Counted from the first letter of the stretch, positions 1 to 8,351 are shown. The stretch is DNA of 64,000 bases from Anaerolineaceae bacterium (GCA_029265815.1 JAJUGU010000010.1:1-64000), one strand, 5' to 3'. Notes: generated from the sequence alone by a model not told the origin. Numbers and translations are program-made.

Positions 1-702
1 CGCCTCATCTGATAAAACCGATTCATTACCTGCTCCATCTTCAGCGGTGATGGCATAGTAATAGATCTGCCCGTTGGTCAGCCCGGTATCGGTGTAGGCG
101 GTGCCCGTTACCAGTGTGCCGTTGATCGGAGTCGTGAGTAGCACGGGCGAAGTCGTACTGCGGTAGATGTTGTATCCCACGACACCTTCCTCAACTGGGT
201 TCGCTGCCCAGCTCAGGTCAATCTCAGTGTCTCCGGGTGTTGCCGTTAAACCCGTTGGCTTGGATGGCGCGGTTGAATCCGCCGGTGTGGCGCTCACCTC
301 GTTAGATATGCTTGATTCGTTAGGGGTATCGTCTACTGCAGTAATCACGTAGTAGTAGGTAGTTCCATTGGATACTGTGTCATCGTGATATGTAGTAGCA
401 CTTTCAGAGATCAGCAAGCCGCCATTGATTGGGGTTGGTGAATAGACTCCCGTTTCTGTACCACGGTAAATGTTATATCCCGCCAGATCAGGTTCTACGT
501 TCGCCGTCCAGCTCAGGTCAACGTATCCATCGCCAGGAGTAGCCGAAAAACCTGAAGGAGCGGCAGGTGGAGTTAAATCTTCACCCAGAACTAATCGAGT
601 TGGAAGCATCAGAGCGGAAACGACAAGAAAAAGAATCGTAAATATTCGAATGAGAATGTCGAAGAAAATTACTCTTTTAACCCCGTGAAAACTCGCAGCC
701 AT
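1..702 (-). CDS. Fibronectin type III repeat surface protein (3' end outside window)
   Basis: The reading frame is open for 234 codons from an ATG with a strong GGAGG Shine-Dalgarno to the left edge, so the C-terminus is missing. Residues 10-40 form one long hydrophobic segment after a basic start, which is a signal or anchor sequence. Two fibronectin type III modules follow, about residues 45-140 and 145-234. Each shows the GFSATPGD/GLTATPGD opening, the DLSW strand, the GYNIYR strand and a TYYYVITA/IYYYAITA strand ending in NE(S)-x-SNE or SDE. The modules are closely similar, so the protein probably grows by module duplication. Such proteins are secreted or surface attached and act in adhesion or polysaccharide binding; the ligand cannot be read here. 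A c-di-GMP riboswitch lies in its leader, which fits a sessile or adhesive role. Confidence 0.85.
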   Translation of the reverse strand, partial: MAASFHGVKRVIFFDILIRIFTILFLVVSALMLPTRLVLGEDLTPPAAPSGFSATPGDGYVDLSWTANVEPDLAGYNIYRGTETGVYSPTPINGGLLISESATTYHDDTVSNGTTYYYVITAVDDTPNESSISNEVSATPADSTAPSKPTGLTATPGDTEIDLSWAANPVEEGVVGYNIYRSTTSPVLLTTPINGTLVTGTAYTDTGLTNGQIYYYAITAEDGAGNESVLSDEA

Positions 703-796
703 TGAAACCTCCGTTTAGATAAAAGAACGGTAGGATGAATGGCAGTATCCCCCTGGTAATGATTCAAAAATATTGCCGTGACCCTATCCAACAAAT

Positions 797-880
797 GGCT
801 TTCGGTAGCCCGACAATCTTAAATAAAGATTCCCGGCTTTGCGCCCCCATATCACTATGGGTTTGCCCTTTCGAGCCCCC
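797..880 (-). ncRNA. Class I c-di-GMP riboswitch (GEMM-I) aptamer
   Basis: Read on the minus strand, the RNA has the conserved class I core: GGGCAAACC, then a hairpin with stem CCAUA/UAUGG and GNRA loop GUGA, then GCGCAAAGCC, a second arm, and the closing CGGGCUACCGAA. From the published Vibrio Vc2 aptamer, the ligand-contacting positions G20 (middle G of GGGCAAACC), A47 (first A of GCAAAGCC) and C92 (first C of ACCGA) are all present. A G at position 20 favours c-di-GMP over 3',3'-cGAMP. The element ends about 95 bases before the start codon of the FnIII protein. The expression platform between is not resolved; I see no strong terminator, so translational control is possible. Confidence 0.85.
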
Positions 881-913
881 GGCGATGTTTTTTTTCTTTA
901 TTAGGTTCATTAA

Positions 914-942
914 AATTTACATTAATCAAAAATGAAAGTCAA
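914..942 (-). promoter_or_regulatory. Sigma-70 promoter for riboswitch and FnIII gene
   Basis: On the minus strand TTGACT (942-937) and TAAATT (919-914) are separated by 17 bases. The predicted start falls about 25 bases before the c-di-GMP aptamer, so the aptamer is transcribed at the 5' end of the message. Confidence 0.6.
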
Positions 943-974
943 GTAAAAAACCTGTGAATGTCATGCTGTGCTTA

Positions 975-1002
975 TTGTAATTTCATTTTTTATTGCTATG
1001 AT
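975..1002 (+). promoter_or_regulatory. Probable promoter of the FecR-like lipoprotein
   Basis: TTGTAA (975-980) and TATGAT (997-1002) are separated by 16 bases, about 45 bases before the start codon at 1048. It is divergent from the riboswitch promoter at 914-942. Confidence 0.45.
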
Positions 1003-1047
1003 TAGTTTATCAAGTTAATAACCGTCCATAGAAACAAAGGGGTACTT

Positions 1048-1803
1048 ATGACATCCAGAAATGTTCACACATTTAAGGTCATATTGATCCTCGCGGTTAC
1101 CATTGTTACACTCCTGATGGCACTTACCGGGTGCGGCAAACCCACCTGGACACCGCCTCCAACAAGCACTTCGATGCCTACCGCCACTGATACCCCGACC
1201 CCATCTCCAACAACTGTTGTCATCACCGAAAATTCTGTTATCACCCTCCCTGATGGATCCACCATAGTTCTCAAACCTGGCGCAGAGGTTGAAATCACAG
1301 AATTGCCTGGTTTACCAGAAGATGCTATTGAAGTAAGAATCCTCATCAAGAAGGGTGAGATTCTGGTTGCACCGCCACAATCTGATCCAGGCTGGCTTAA
1401 TGTGATCAGTACAAAAGGATATGTCGCGCGCATTAAGGGCTGTGCAATGATCGTCAGTTTCAGCGAAGTCAAAGATTCGTTTGAACTACAGTGCATAGGC
1501 GGAGAATGCGAGATCGGCAAAGACGATGAACACATGATCTCTGCGGCTACCAATAAAAAATGGCTTTACCAGGGTGGGATCTACTTTGAACCAACCGGCA
1601 TTGATTTTAATAGAATCTATACTGCATACGGTAAGATCATACCCGCCTGTGTCAAGGCAGCCGAATTGATGCCTGTTACCGGCAGTACTCCTCTAGCGAT
1701 TACACCATCGGCTACAGGAGATATCGCGGCCACAGCCACAGCTGCCTGTGCAGCATTCAACCAACTGTTCCCTGCAACACCTTGCCCTAACACCTTACCC
1801 TAG
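1048..1803 (+). CDS. Lipoprotein with FecR-like domain
   Basis: A 251-residue exported lipoprotein. Residues 10-28 are hydrophobic and end in the lipobox LTGC, with Cys29 as the lipidated residue. A Pro/Thr-rich linker follows to about residue 50. The body (about 52-200) starts with NSVITLPDGSTIVLKPGAEVEI, continues with a stretch of the type RILIKKGEILV and a strand of the type STKGYVARIKGC; this order of strands is like the FecR domain, in which a dose or scaffold function is known from sigma-regulator proteins. Here there is no sigma factor beside it, so its role is open. The shared Cys residues (KGCAM, QCIGGECEIG) may form disulphides outside the cell. A GGGG Shine-Dalgarno precedes the ATG. 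Confidence 0.6.
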   Translation: MTSRNVHTFKVILILAVTIVTLLMALTGCGKPTWTPPPTSTSMPTATDTPTPSPTTVVITENSVITLPDGSTIVLKPGAEVEITELPGLPEDAIEVRILIKKGEILVAPPQSDPGWLNVISTKGYVARIKGCAMIVSFSEVKDSFELQCIGGECEIGKDDEHMISAATNKKWLYQGGIYFEPTGIDFNRIYTAYGKIIPACVKAAELMPVTGSTPLAITPSATGDIAATATAACAAFNQLFPATPCPNTLP

Positions 1804-1824
1804 GATTGACATTTAGTGATTTAG

Positions 1825-1857
1825 CACCCCCTGAATCAACAGACAGGGGGTGTTTTG
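1825..1857. terminator. Bidirectional terminator hairpin
   Basis: CACCCCCTG (1825-1833) pairs with CAGGGGGTG (1844-1852) across a 10-base loop, between two convergent genes. The U-rich tail (TTTT) is short on the plus strand. Confidence 0.6.
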
Positions 1858-1861
1858 GAAT

Positions 1862-2668
1862 TTACGCTGAGATCATCTTCTCTACCAATCTACGCCCGGC
1901 AACCAACTCTGCTCTCGGATCATGATCCAGTGTATGGTTTTCGATACTAAGAACACCGGAATAATCGATTTTCTTCAGCGTTTCAACACAATCCATTACA
2001 GGTACGCAGCCTTTACCGTACCCACAATTAATATGCTCGTCTCCCGGTAAAACATCCTTCAGGTGAACATGAAACAGATGCTCTTTTAATTCGGTAATCG
2101 CCTTCACTACATCATAATGACGCGTAGCCCACCACCCGGTATCCAAAGCGCTTCCAAGCCGGCCGCGGCCAGTGTCACCAATTTGCTGCAGAATTTGCAG
2201 TGGCGTTTCCTCTACTTCATTTTCTATGGCCAGTCTGAGATTATACGCCTCCAGCCTGTCGATCACAAAGGTCCGATCAGAAAGCAGCAGTGCGGTTGTA
2301 CCGCTGAGCATTGGTGCACCGATGACAGAAGCCAACCGGCAGGCTGAGTCAAATTCCTCACGTGTTGTTCCAAATTCTCCAGCCAGACTAGAAATTGTTA
2401 TTGCCTGACGATTAATAACACGGCGGGCAACATCGATATGCTCAAGGGTTGCCCACTGCCAATTTAATTCGGCGGGCTGCCAAACATCCATACAAGAAAA
2501 CCCAAGTTCCTTCACCTGTGTGAGAAGGTCATTGAAACGCTGTTCAAAAGTTTCGATGGGCTGGAAGTACTGATTAAGCGCTGCAACACACGCATCCCAT
2601 GAACCAGATGGCTGATAACCGATCTGGCTGCTGACAAAACTTGAACCATGCAGGGCGATTTTAAACAT
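1862..2668 (-). CDS. Sugar phosphate isomerase/epimerase-like TIM-barrel protein
   Basis: 268 residues with the pattern of the xylose-isomerase-like/AP endonuclease 2 TIM-barrel superfamily. Metal-ligand candidates sit at the ends of the barrel strands: Glu149 (LAIENE), Asp176 (ALDTGWW), His200/His202 (HVHLKD) and Glu243 (SIENH). In this superfamily such residues bind a divalent metal that drives ketose/aldose isomerisation or epimerisation. It is the last gene of the operon that starts with the binding protein at 7,249, 52 bases after the glycosidase, so it probably acts on the imported or released sugar. The exact substrate is not readable; inosose- or erythrulose-type isomerases are alternatives. 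Confidence 0.7.
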   Translation of the reverse strand: MFKIALHGSSFVSSQIGYQPSGSWDACVAALNQYFQPIETFEQRFNDLLTQVKELGFSCMDVWQPAELNWQWATLEHIDVARRVINRQAITISSLAGEFGTTREEFDSACRLASVIGAPMLSGTTALLLSDRTFVIDRLEAYNLRLAIENEVEETPLQILQQIGDTGRGRLGSALDTGWWATRHYDVVKAITELKEHLFHVHLKDVLPGDEHINCGYGKGCVPVMDCVETLKKIDYSGVLSIENHTLDHDPRAELVAGRRLVEKMISA

Positions 2669-2720
2669 AACAAATCCTCATTGGTCAAACTGAGTTCTAC
2701 CGTTCGTGTAAAAGCAGATA

Positions 2721-4064
2721 TTAACCAATCTGGCCGCCACCCGGATGTGAGTAAGGCTCATTCTGTTCACCCGCTACAGCCACTGGCGGCTTAGCTGCCA
2801 GCAAAGAATCGAACAGAGGAAGGCTGCCTGTGGTCACCGCATTCTCTGCAAAAAGAAACATCGCTGCTGACCAGGCCTGGTGAGGGAATCCCATCGGGTG
2901 CCCGGTTTCGCCGTGCATCCATTCATTGAATTCCCATTCAGATGTCGTCCCTTGTTTTCCAGCAACAGCTAACCGCACCAGCAGTCTTTCAGCTTCAGAT
3001 TGCCACTTCCGGCGAACCAGCGCTCCAATATGAAAGCCGCCAACCATTGGCCAGATGCCTCCGTTATGATACTGGTGCGGCAAGTTCAAGTTGCGGCTGC
3101 GGAAGTATTCACGCCATGATGTTTCACCAGGATAAATGGGCGGATGGATGGCCTTGGTAGGATATGGTTCAGCCATCCCCACCTGGAGCATATAGCGCAG
3201 AATGTGCTCAGAGCGATGTCCATCGGCTATTCCCGTCAAGATCGCCAGCAGGTTGCCGAGGCTATCACACCAATCGCCATACTCACGGAAAGCCACCCAG
3301 GGCAAGTAGAATGGCCGGCTGGAAATGGTGCCGATATTGTAATAGAGCATAAACCATTCCAGACGAATGGCCTTCAATTTTTCGAGATGATCAGCAAAAT
3401 GAGAAGCCACCCAGCAGCGGTCGATCCAGAAGAGCAGATTTAAACGTTCATGAATGGATTCAGCGCTGTTATGACAGGGAGCTTCCACCGTCAAATCAGG
3501 AAACTCCTTATGCAATTCTTCGAAGGCCAAGGTTGCAGCATAATAAAGCACGTTATCGTATAACGTGTTGTAACGCACAGAGATTAGATCCATCCAATTG
3601 CCAGCCTCGGGGATTTCTAGCAGGCCACACTCGTTCATATCCTGATAATGCAGCCAGGTCAACGCTCTGTTGATTTTTGGCCAGGCTTTTTCTAATGAAT
3701 ACCTGTCTCCGGTTGCCTTGTAGAGTGCGTATTGCCCGAGGATGTACCAGAGATTGGCGTCACACGCACCGGCGTTTTCTGTGCTGATATAACCGGTCTC
3801 TGGATTCACGTTTAAAGGGACAAGTCCCCAGCAAGACTGTCGATCTCCAAGGGTATCTAACGAAGCACGACCAGCCGCTATCAGATCCGAATCACCGCTG
3901 GCCAGTGCACCCAATAGCGTGACTGAACTGTCGCGCCCCCATATCTGCGGATATCCTGCAGGATCTGCTGAAGCCTTAAAACCGTAGGGAGTTGCACAAT
4001 TATGCAAAATTTCAAGAGCATGTTTTTTAGCTTCTTTCACCAGGTTCTGATCTTCTTCGTTCAT
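2721..4064 (-). CDS. Glycoside hydrolase with six-hairpin fold (GH100/GH63/debranching-like)
   Basis: 447 residues without signal peptide, hence cytoplasmic. Motifs recall (alpha/alpha)6 glycosidases of the amylo-1,6-glucosidase, GH63 and GH100 type: WGRDS at 42-46, GLVPLNVN near 80-87, NWMDL at 156-160, HNGGIWPM at 333-340 and an acidic EFNEW stretch near 378-382. In related enzymes an Asp after the WMD/RD motifs is the general acid and a C-terminal Glu the base. I cannot decide the substrate; sucrose, glucosylglycerate and alpha-glucans are candidates. The gene follows the second permease by 22 bases in a sugar-import operon, so it most likely splits an imported oligosaccharide or glycoside. 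Confidence 0.65.
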   Translation of the reverse strand: MNEEDQNLVKEAKKHALEILHNCATPYGFKASADPAGYPQIWGRDSSVTLLGALASGDSDLIAAGRASLDTLGDRQSCWGLVPLNVNPETGYISTENAGACDANLWYILGQYALYKATGDRYSLEKAWPKINRALTWLHYQDMNECGLLEIPEAGNWMDLISVRYNTLYDNVLYYAATLAFEELHKEFPDLTVEAPCHNSAESIHERLNLLFWIDRCWVASHFADHLEKLKAIRLEWFMLYYNIGTISSRPFYLPWVAFREYGDWCDSLGNLLAILTGIADGHRSEHILRYMLQVGMAEPYPTKAIHPPIYPGETSWREYFRSRNLNLPHQYHNGGIWPMVGGFHIGALVRRKWQSEAERLLVRLAVAGKQGTTSEWEFNEWMHGETGHPMGFPHQAWSAAMFLFAENAVTTGSLPLFDSLLAAKPPVAVAGEQNEPYSHPGGGQIG

Positions 4065-4086
4065 TTCAACACCTCAGAAATATCTA

Positions 4087-4917
4087 TTACCCTTTGATCG
4101 ACCCGCCCAGCATACCGCGGATAAAATAGCGTTGGAAGAGAATATACACCAGCAGAATCGGGCCAGCAACAATCAATGAACCGGCTGCCATAAGTGGAAT
4201 ATCTGCCGAATAACGTCCCTGGAAAAACGCTAACCCTACAGGCAGGGTACGCATAGTCTCTTTTTGTACCATTACCAGCGCTAGAAGAAACTCGTTCCAT
4301 GTCCACATAAATACGAGCACCACCAGGGTGAGTACAGCCGGCCTGCTCAACGGCCACAGGATCCTCCACAGCACCTGCCAGCGATTGCAGCCATCAATCG
4401 CAGCCGCATCAACCAGTTCCTGTGGAGCATTACGGTAGAAACTGCTCATCCAAAGCGTACCAAAAGAAACACTCAACCCAATCTGTGGAAGAATCAATGC
4501 CCAGTAAGTATCCGTGAGGCTTATTTTATCCATGAAATGATAGAGTGGGATGATCACCGCTTCAAATGGAACCATATATCCTAATAAGAACAGTGGAAAA
4601 AGCACTTTTCTCCCGGGAACGGGAAGCATACCAAATGCATACCCTGTCAAAGTAGAAAAGAAAACGCTGACAATGACCACCACCACAGTAACCAGTACGC
4701 TATTTTGAAAAAAATAATTAAATCGCCCGGTCGTCCAGGCTTTTTCAAATGTATCCAACTTCCAATGAGCTGGCAATGCAAAAGGACCTTTAATAACCTC
4801 GGTATCAGTTTTAAAAGCACTTAACATCAAACCAACCACCGGTAAAAGAATAATAAAGAGGAAAAGGCTGAGAATGATATAGTTTGGGATCAAACGCATC
4901 CGGGCTCGACGGGTCAT
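4087..4917 (-). CDS. Carbohydrate ABC transporter permease, MalG type
   Basis: 276 residues with six predicted membrane helices and an N-terminal basic start. The cytoplasmic EAA loop is seen as ELVDAAAIDG followed by a P-ending helix (WPLSRP), the site that docks on the ATPase. Sequence style is that of CUT1-family MalG/UgpE permeases for oligosaccharides. Its start overlaps the stop of the upstream permease by 4 bases (ATGA), which implies coupled translation. No ATP-binding gene occurs in this operon, so a shared MsmK-like ATPase encoded elsewhere must energise the system, as is common for CUT1 transporters. Confidence 0.9.
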   Translation of the reverse strand: MTRRARMRLIPNYIILSLFLFIILLPVVGLMLSAFKTDTEVIKGPFALPAHWKLDTFEKAWTTGRFNYFFQNSVLVTVVVVIVSVFFSTLTGYAFGMLPVPGRKVLFPLFLLGYMVPFEAVIIPLYHFMDKISLTDTYWALILPQIGLSVSFGTLWMSSFYRNAPQELVDAAAIDGCNRWQVLWRILWPLSRPAVLTLVVLVFMWTWNEFLLALVMVQKETMRTLPVGLAFFQGRYSADIPLMAAGSLIVAGPILLVYILFQRYFIRGMLGGSIKG

Positions 4918-5813
4918 TTCTCCTCCTCAGCCCTTGACTGCAAGCGAAGAATGGACACTGAAATAACAAAGATAATCACTGTCATCACCGTAGCCACTGC
5001 CGCGGCGAACCCAATACGATTTTGCTGAAAAGCTGACCGGTATACGAGAAACCCCGTGACCAGCGTGGAATCACCCGGACCTCCGCGGGTGGTTACAAAA
5101 ACAAGATCGAACACGCGCATGGCGGCAATCATCGTTGTCACCAGTGCGACCCCTAATTCTGCCCTTAAATTTGGAATGGTTATGTATAGAAATTGTTTTA
5201 ACCCGTTAGCACCATCCAGTTCGGCTGCTTCGTATTGATCTTCTGGAATACGCTGCATACCAGCCAAAAAAAGGATCATGCAAAAACCATATTGCACCCA
5301 GGTACCTATCGATCCCACTGACGGGAGCGCAAGGTTAAAATCACCCAGCCACGATTGCGTAAGAGCATCTAAACCCAGCGAGCGTAATCCCATATTTAAC
5401 GGCCCAAAAACCGGATTAAATATCCAGCGCCATGTAACACCCACAACTACCATGCTCAAGATCTGTGGTAAGAAAAGCCCTGCGCGGAAGAAAGTCATCC
5501 CGGGCATCGGCCTGCGCCCCAGCAGTGAAGCCAAGGCTAAACCAATGAGAATGGGAATGATGCTGTAAAAAATAATGAAAGTAAGATTATTGAGAAGTGC
5601 TTGAAGAAATTGTGAGTCATTGATCAGACTGACATAATTTTCTAATCCTATGAATGTCCGGTTACTGCTAAATCCATCCCACTGGTAAAAACTTGTCCGG
5701 ATCGTTTCCAGAATCGGGTAGAAAACAAAAATCAGATAAATGACCAGCCCTGGCAAAATATAAAGCCAGCCGTGAAAACGGGATTCACCCGGCCAGCGGT
5801 GCTGTACCTGCAT
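4914..5813 (-). CDS. Carbohydrate ABC transporter permease, MalF type
   Basis: 299 residues, six predicted membrane helices, opening with a hydrophobic segment of the type GWLYILPGLVIYLIFVFYP that is typical of CUT1 MalF/UgpA/LacF proteins. The EAA loop reads DQYEAAELDGAN followed by IPNLRA. It is the second gene of the operon, 74 bases after the binding protein, and a strong hairpin (5,840-5,869) lies in that gap and may lower permease expression relative to the binding protein. It forms a heterodimeric channel with the MalG-type partner at 4,087-4,917. Confidence 0.9.
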   Translation of the reverse strand: MQVQHRWPGESRFHGWLYILPGLVIYLIFVFYPILETIRTSFYQWDGFSSNRTFIGLENYVSLINDSQFLQALLNNLTFIIFYSIIPILIGLALASLLGRRPMPGMTFFRAGLFLPQILSMVVVGVTWRWIFNPVFGPLNMGLRSLGLDALTQSWLGDFNLALPSVGSIGTWVQYGFCMILFLAGMQRIPEDQYEAAELDGANGLKQFLYITIPNLRAELGVALVTTMIAAMRVFDLVFVTTRGGPGDSTLVTGFLVYRSAFQQNRIGFAAAVATVMTVIIFVISVSILRLQSRAEEEK

Positions 5814-5839
5814 GAGATTTCTCCGTTAGGCTGAATGAT

Positions 5840-5869
5840 ACCCGCTCTCACGATATTGTGAGAGCGGGT
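5840..5869 (-). repeat. Intercistronic stem-loop between binding protein and permease
   Basis: A perfect 12-base inverted repeat, ACCCGCTCTCAC and GTGAGAGCGGGT, with a 6-base loop. There is no U-run after it on the minus strand, so it is better read as an RNA-stabilising or partly attenuating hairpin than as a full terminator. It would allow more binding protein than permease to be made. Confidence 0.7.
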
Positions 5870-5887
5870 TATTGAGGTATGTGAAGA

Positions 5888-7249
5888 CTAATTTCCGGCA
5901 AGGAAGGCGGCGTAATCCACTTCAACCGCAGCGGTGAATTCTTCAGGAGTTACGGTCTTGCCAAATAACTTCTGTAACTCGGCAACGATCGTATCGTAGA
6001 AGGTTGGTGTTGCCCAATCGATGTAATGGCCGACCGCGTTTTCTCTGTTGATGGTATTCCAGGCATTCAGGGCATCAGTAGAAAGGGTGCCTTCTTCAAC
6101 TACCGCACTTGCGGGCAGCGGCATGGCAGGCAGTGTGCCAGTCTGGAACCAGAGTTCCGCTGCGCGTTCACTCACCATCCAATCCAAATATTCTGCCGCA
6201 AGATCAGCATGTTCGGTGGTTTTTCGGATCGCAAATGGGATTCCCACACCGCCAATGGCCATGCGGGTGTTACCTTCATTTGAAGGCAGCAAGAAGAAAC
6301 CAAAGGTCTGGTCGGTATCCGTAAGGAATTCACCTACCTGCCAGGAACCAGTAATCGTCATGGCGCCTTCGCCAGCCTTGAAAAGTTTATTACTGTCATC
6401 ATATCCAATGCCCGAGAACCCATCGGTAAAGTACCCCTTATCTACCCAGTCTTGCATGATGCGAGCGGCTTCTTGATTTTCAGGGGTGTCAAAACTGACG
6501 TTATTGACCCCATAAACAAAGTCATTGATATATTCAGAGGTGACAAGTATATGCTGCACAGCGCTGAATTCATGAATGGCATTCCACCCGTCCAAAGACC
6601 CAAAAGAAATCGGGGTGATCCCTGCAGCTTTAATCTCAGCTAAAAGTGCTTCAAATTCATCGAACGTAGTAGGCACTTCCCATCCATTGGCTTCAAATAG
6701 TCCCTTGTTATAAAAGACGCCAACAACTTCAGCTGTGGGGCTGACACCATACAGGTTGCCCTGACCGAAGGTTTTTCCGTCGGGGGTGAAGCTGTTGCGG
6801 CTCGCGACGGATGTTGAGAAGCGCTCATCCCATTTATATTGTGCAGCATAATCATTGAGCGGTAGGAGCAGGTCAGCCTGGACCATCGCTCCCATGTCAC
6901 TGCGTCCTTGATTAACCTGGGCAACATCGGGGCCGTCACTCTGGGCAAGAGCCAGTTTTAAGGTGACCTTAAGATCATCAAGCGTTTTTACAACACGCTC
7001 GATTTTGACACCTGGGTGCGACGCCTCGAATTCAGCATTGAGTGTTTCCATGACCTGTGATTCCACATCACGATAGAATTGATCCCAGACAACCAGCGTA
7101 ATTGTTTCTGCTGCCGGTTCAGTCGCCTCAACTGGCTCTGTAGCGGCCTGAGGAATCTCAGTGGCAGGGGCTGCTGTTGGCTTCGCACAGGCAGCAAGCA
7201 GCAGCGAGAATACAAGTAATACAGAAAACACAGGGAATAATTTTTTCAT
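5888..7249 (-). CDS. Sugar ABC transporter substrate-binding lipoprotein (family 1)
   Basis: 453 residues. The signal sequence ends in the lipobox LAAC with Cys21, followed by a Pro/Thr/Glu/Ala-rich linker to about residue 48. The mature part starts with TLVVWDQF and contains DVAQVNQG, a strand-turn unit of the type YGVSPTAEVVGVFYNKGLF, and GAMTITGSW, all typical of family 1 extracellular binding proteins for oligosaccharides. It is tethered outside the membrane and hands substrate to the two permeases. First gene of the operon, with an AAAGGAG site before the ATG and a near-consensus promoter at 7,327-7,355. The substrate is not determined; the glycosidase and isomerase downstream point to a plant-derived glycoside. 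Confidence 0.9.
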   Translation of the reverse strand: MKKLFPVFSVLLVFSLLLAACAKPTAAPATEIPQAATEPVEATEPAAETITLVVWDQFYRDVESQVMETLNAEFEASHPGVKIERVVKTLDDLKVTLKLALAQSDGPDVAQVNQGRSDMGAMVQADLLLPLNDYAAQYKWDERFSTSVASRNSFTPDGKTFGQGNLYGVSPTAEVVGVFYNKGLFEANGWEVPTTFDEFEALLAEIKAAGITPISFGSLDGWNAIHEFSAVQHILVTSEYINDFVYGVNNVSFDTPENQEAARIMQDWVDKGYFTDGFSGIGYDDSNKLFKAGEGAMTITGSWQVGEFLTDTDQTFGFFLLPSNEGNTRMAIGGVGIPFAIRKTTEHADLAAEYLDWMVSERAAELWFQTGTLPAMPLPASAVVEEGTLSTDALNAWNTINRENAVGHYIDWATPTFYDTIVAELQKLFGKTVTPEEFTAAVEVDYAAFLAGN

Positions 7250-7326
7250 ATGGCTCCTTTTAAATTTTCTTTTTAAATATTCTGTACCTTTTCATTTTTT
7301 CCATCATCAATACGGAAAGTACACCT

Positions 7327-7355
7327 ATTTTATTGAACCGCCTTATGAAAGTCAA
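7327..7355 (-). promoter_or_regulatory. Promoter of the sugar-uptake operon
   Basis: On the minus strand TTGACT (7355-7350) and TAAAAT (7332-7327) have a 17-base spacer. It lies in the divergent gap shared with the PfkB gene, whose promoter is 28 bases further on. GTACAC (7319-7324) and GTGTAC (7400-7405) form a wide inverted repeat around both promoters and could be operator half-sites. Confidence 0.6.
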
Positions 7356-7382
7356 CTATGAAGATTTCGGATTTCCTTCAAT

Positions 7383-7411
7383 TTGATTGCTTAAAGAAAG
7401 TGTACTAGAAT
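7383..7411 (+). promoter_or_regulatory. Promoter of the PfkB-family kinase
   Basis: TTGATT (7383-7388) and TAGAAT (7406-7411) with a 17-base spacer, 22 bases before the start codon at 7434. It is divergent from the sugar-uptake promoter. Confidence 0.6.
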
Positions 7412-7433
7412 TGTCAACATAACGAGGTGCCTC

Positions 7434-8351
7434 ATGACTGAACATTTGGACATACTAGGGATCGGAACTGCAGCCGTGGATGATCTCTTGTATGTAGATC
7501 ATTTTCCGGTTCCCGACAGTAAAATCACGATCAAAGATTCCATTCGCCAGGGTGGAGGTCAAACCGCGACAGCCATGGCCGCTGCAGCACGCCAGGGAGC
7601 CAGAGCGGCTTTCTGCTGCCGGTTGGGGCTGGATGAACTTTCGGATTACACGATCAGAGAATTGGAAAAAGAAGGAGTCAATTGTTCTTTCTGCATCCGC
7701 GACTCTGAAGGAAGCCCGTATCATTCAATCATCATCGTAGATCTCTCTACCACGACCCGCACCATCCTCCACAGTGGAGGAAATGTCGCTCCTCCAGCTG
7801 ACTTGATCACCCCTGAACTGATCAAACACGCAAAAATATTGTTCCTGGATGATAATACCCGGATGGCGGGAATCAAAGCTGCGCAGATTGCCAGATCAAT
7901 GAGAATCCCGATTGTGGCAGATATTGAAGTCGACCCGCCCTCCGAAGCTAAAGATCTGATTCCACTTGTCGATCATCTGATCATTAATGCAGAACTTGGT
8001 CAAATTTTGAGCGGCGAAAACCAGTGCGACAAGATGGCAACCTCTCTATGCTCCGAGGGCCGAACTTGCTGTGTGGTCACAGCCGGAAAACTGGGGTGCT
8101 GGTTCAGTCAAAACGGTCAAGAAGCACAGCATATACCGGCATTCGAGGTGAATGTGATTGATACAACCGGCTGCGGTGATGTGTTTCATGGAGCATATAC
8201 TGCAGCCATTGCCCGCGGTCATGATATTCGCCAGGCTGTGGTTATTGCCAGCGCATCTGCTGCCCTTAAGGCTGCTAAACCTGGAGGAAGATTAGGAATC
8301 CCCTCTTTAGTAGAAGTGGAAGACTTTATTCGACATGTTTCATACTCTTAA
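7434..8351 (+). CDS. PfkB-family carbohydrate kinase
   Basis: 305 residues of the ribokinase/PfkB fold. The N-terminal signature has the substrate-binding glycines (RQGGGQTATAMAAAARQGA) and the C-terminal signature is DTTGCGDVFHGAY, where GCGD replaces the usual GAGD anion hole and keeps the catalytic Asp. It transfers phosphate from ATP to a sugar or sugar-like alcohol. The gene is transcribed divergently from the sugar-uptake operon, and a shared intergenic region suggests common control, so it probably phosphorylates the imported sugar or its breakdown product. The substrate cannot be named. Confidence 0.85.
   Translation: MTEHLDILGIGTAAVDDLLYVDHFPVPDSKITIKDSIRQGGGQTATAMAAAARQGARAAFCCRLGLDELSDYTIRELEKEGVNCSFCIRDSEGSPYHSIIIVDLSTTTRTILHSGGNVAPPADLITPELIKHAKILFLDDNTRMAGIKAAQIARSMRIPIVADIEVDPPSEAKDLIPLVDHLIINAELGQILSGENQCDKMATSLCSEGRTCCVVTAGKLGCWFSQNGQEAQHIPAFEVNVIDTTGCGDVFHGAYTAAIARGHDIRQAVVIASASAALKAAKPGGRLGIPSLVEVEDFIRHVSYS

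Noticed and set aside
1065-1553. 162-codon minus-strand frame
   Set aside because: Antisense to the FecR-like lipoprotein, which has lipobox, SD and promoter; no family match on the minus strand.
4061-4369. 102-codon minus-strand frame
   Set aside because: It is another frame of the MalG-type permease; the permease frame carries the EAA motif and membrane helices.
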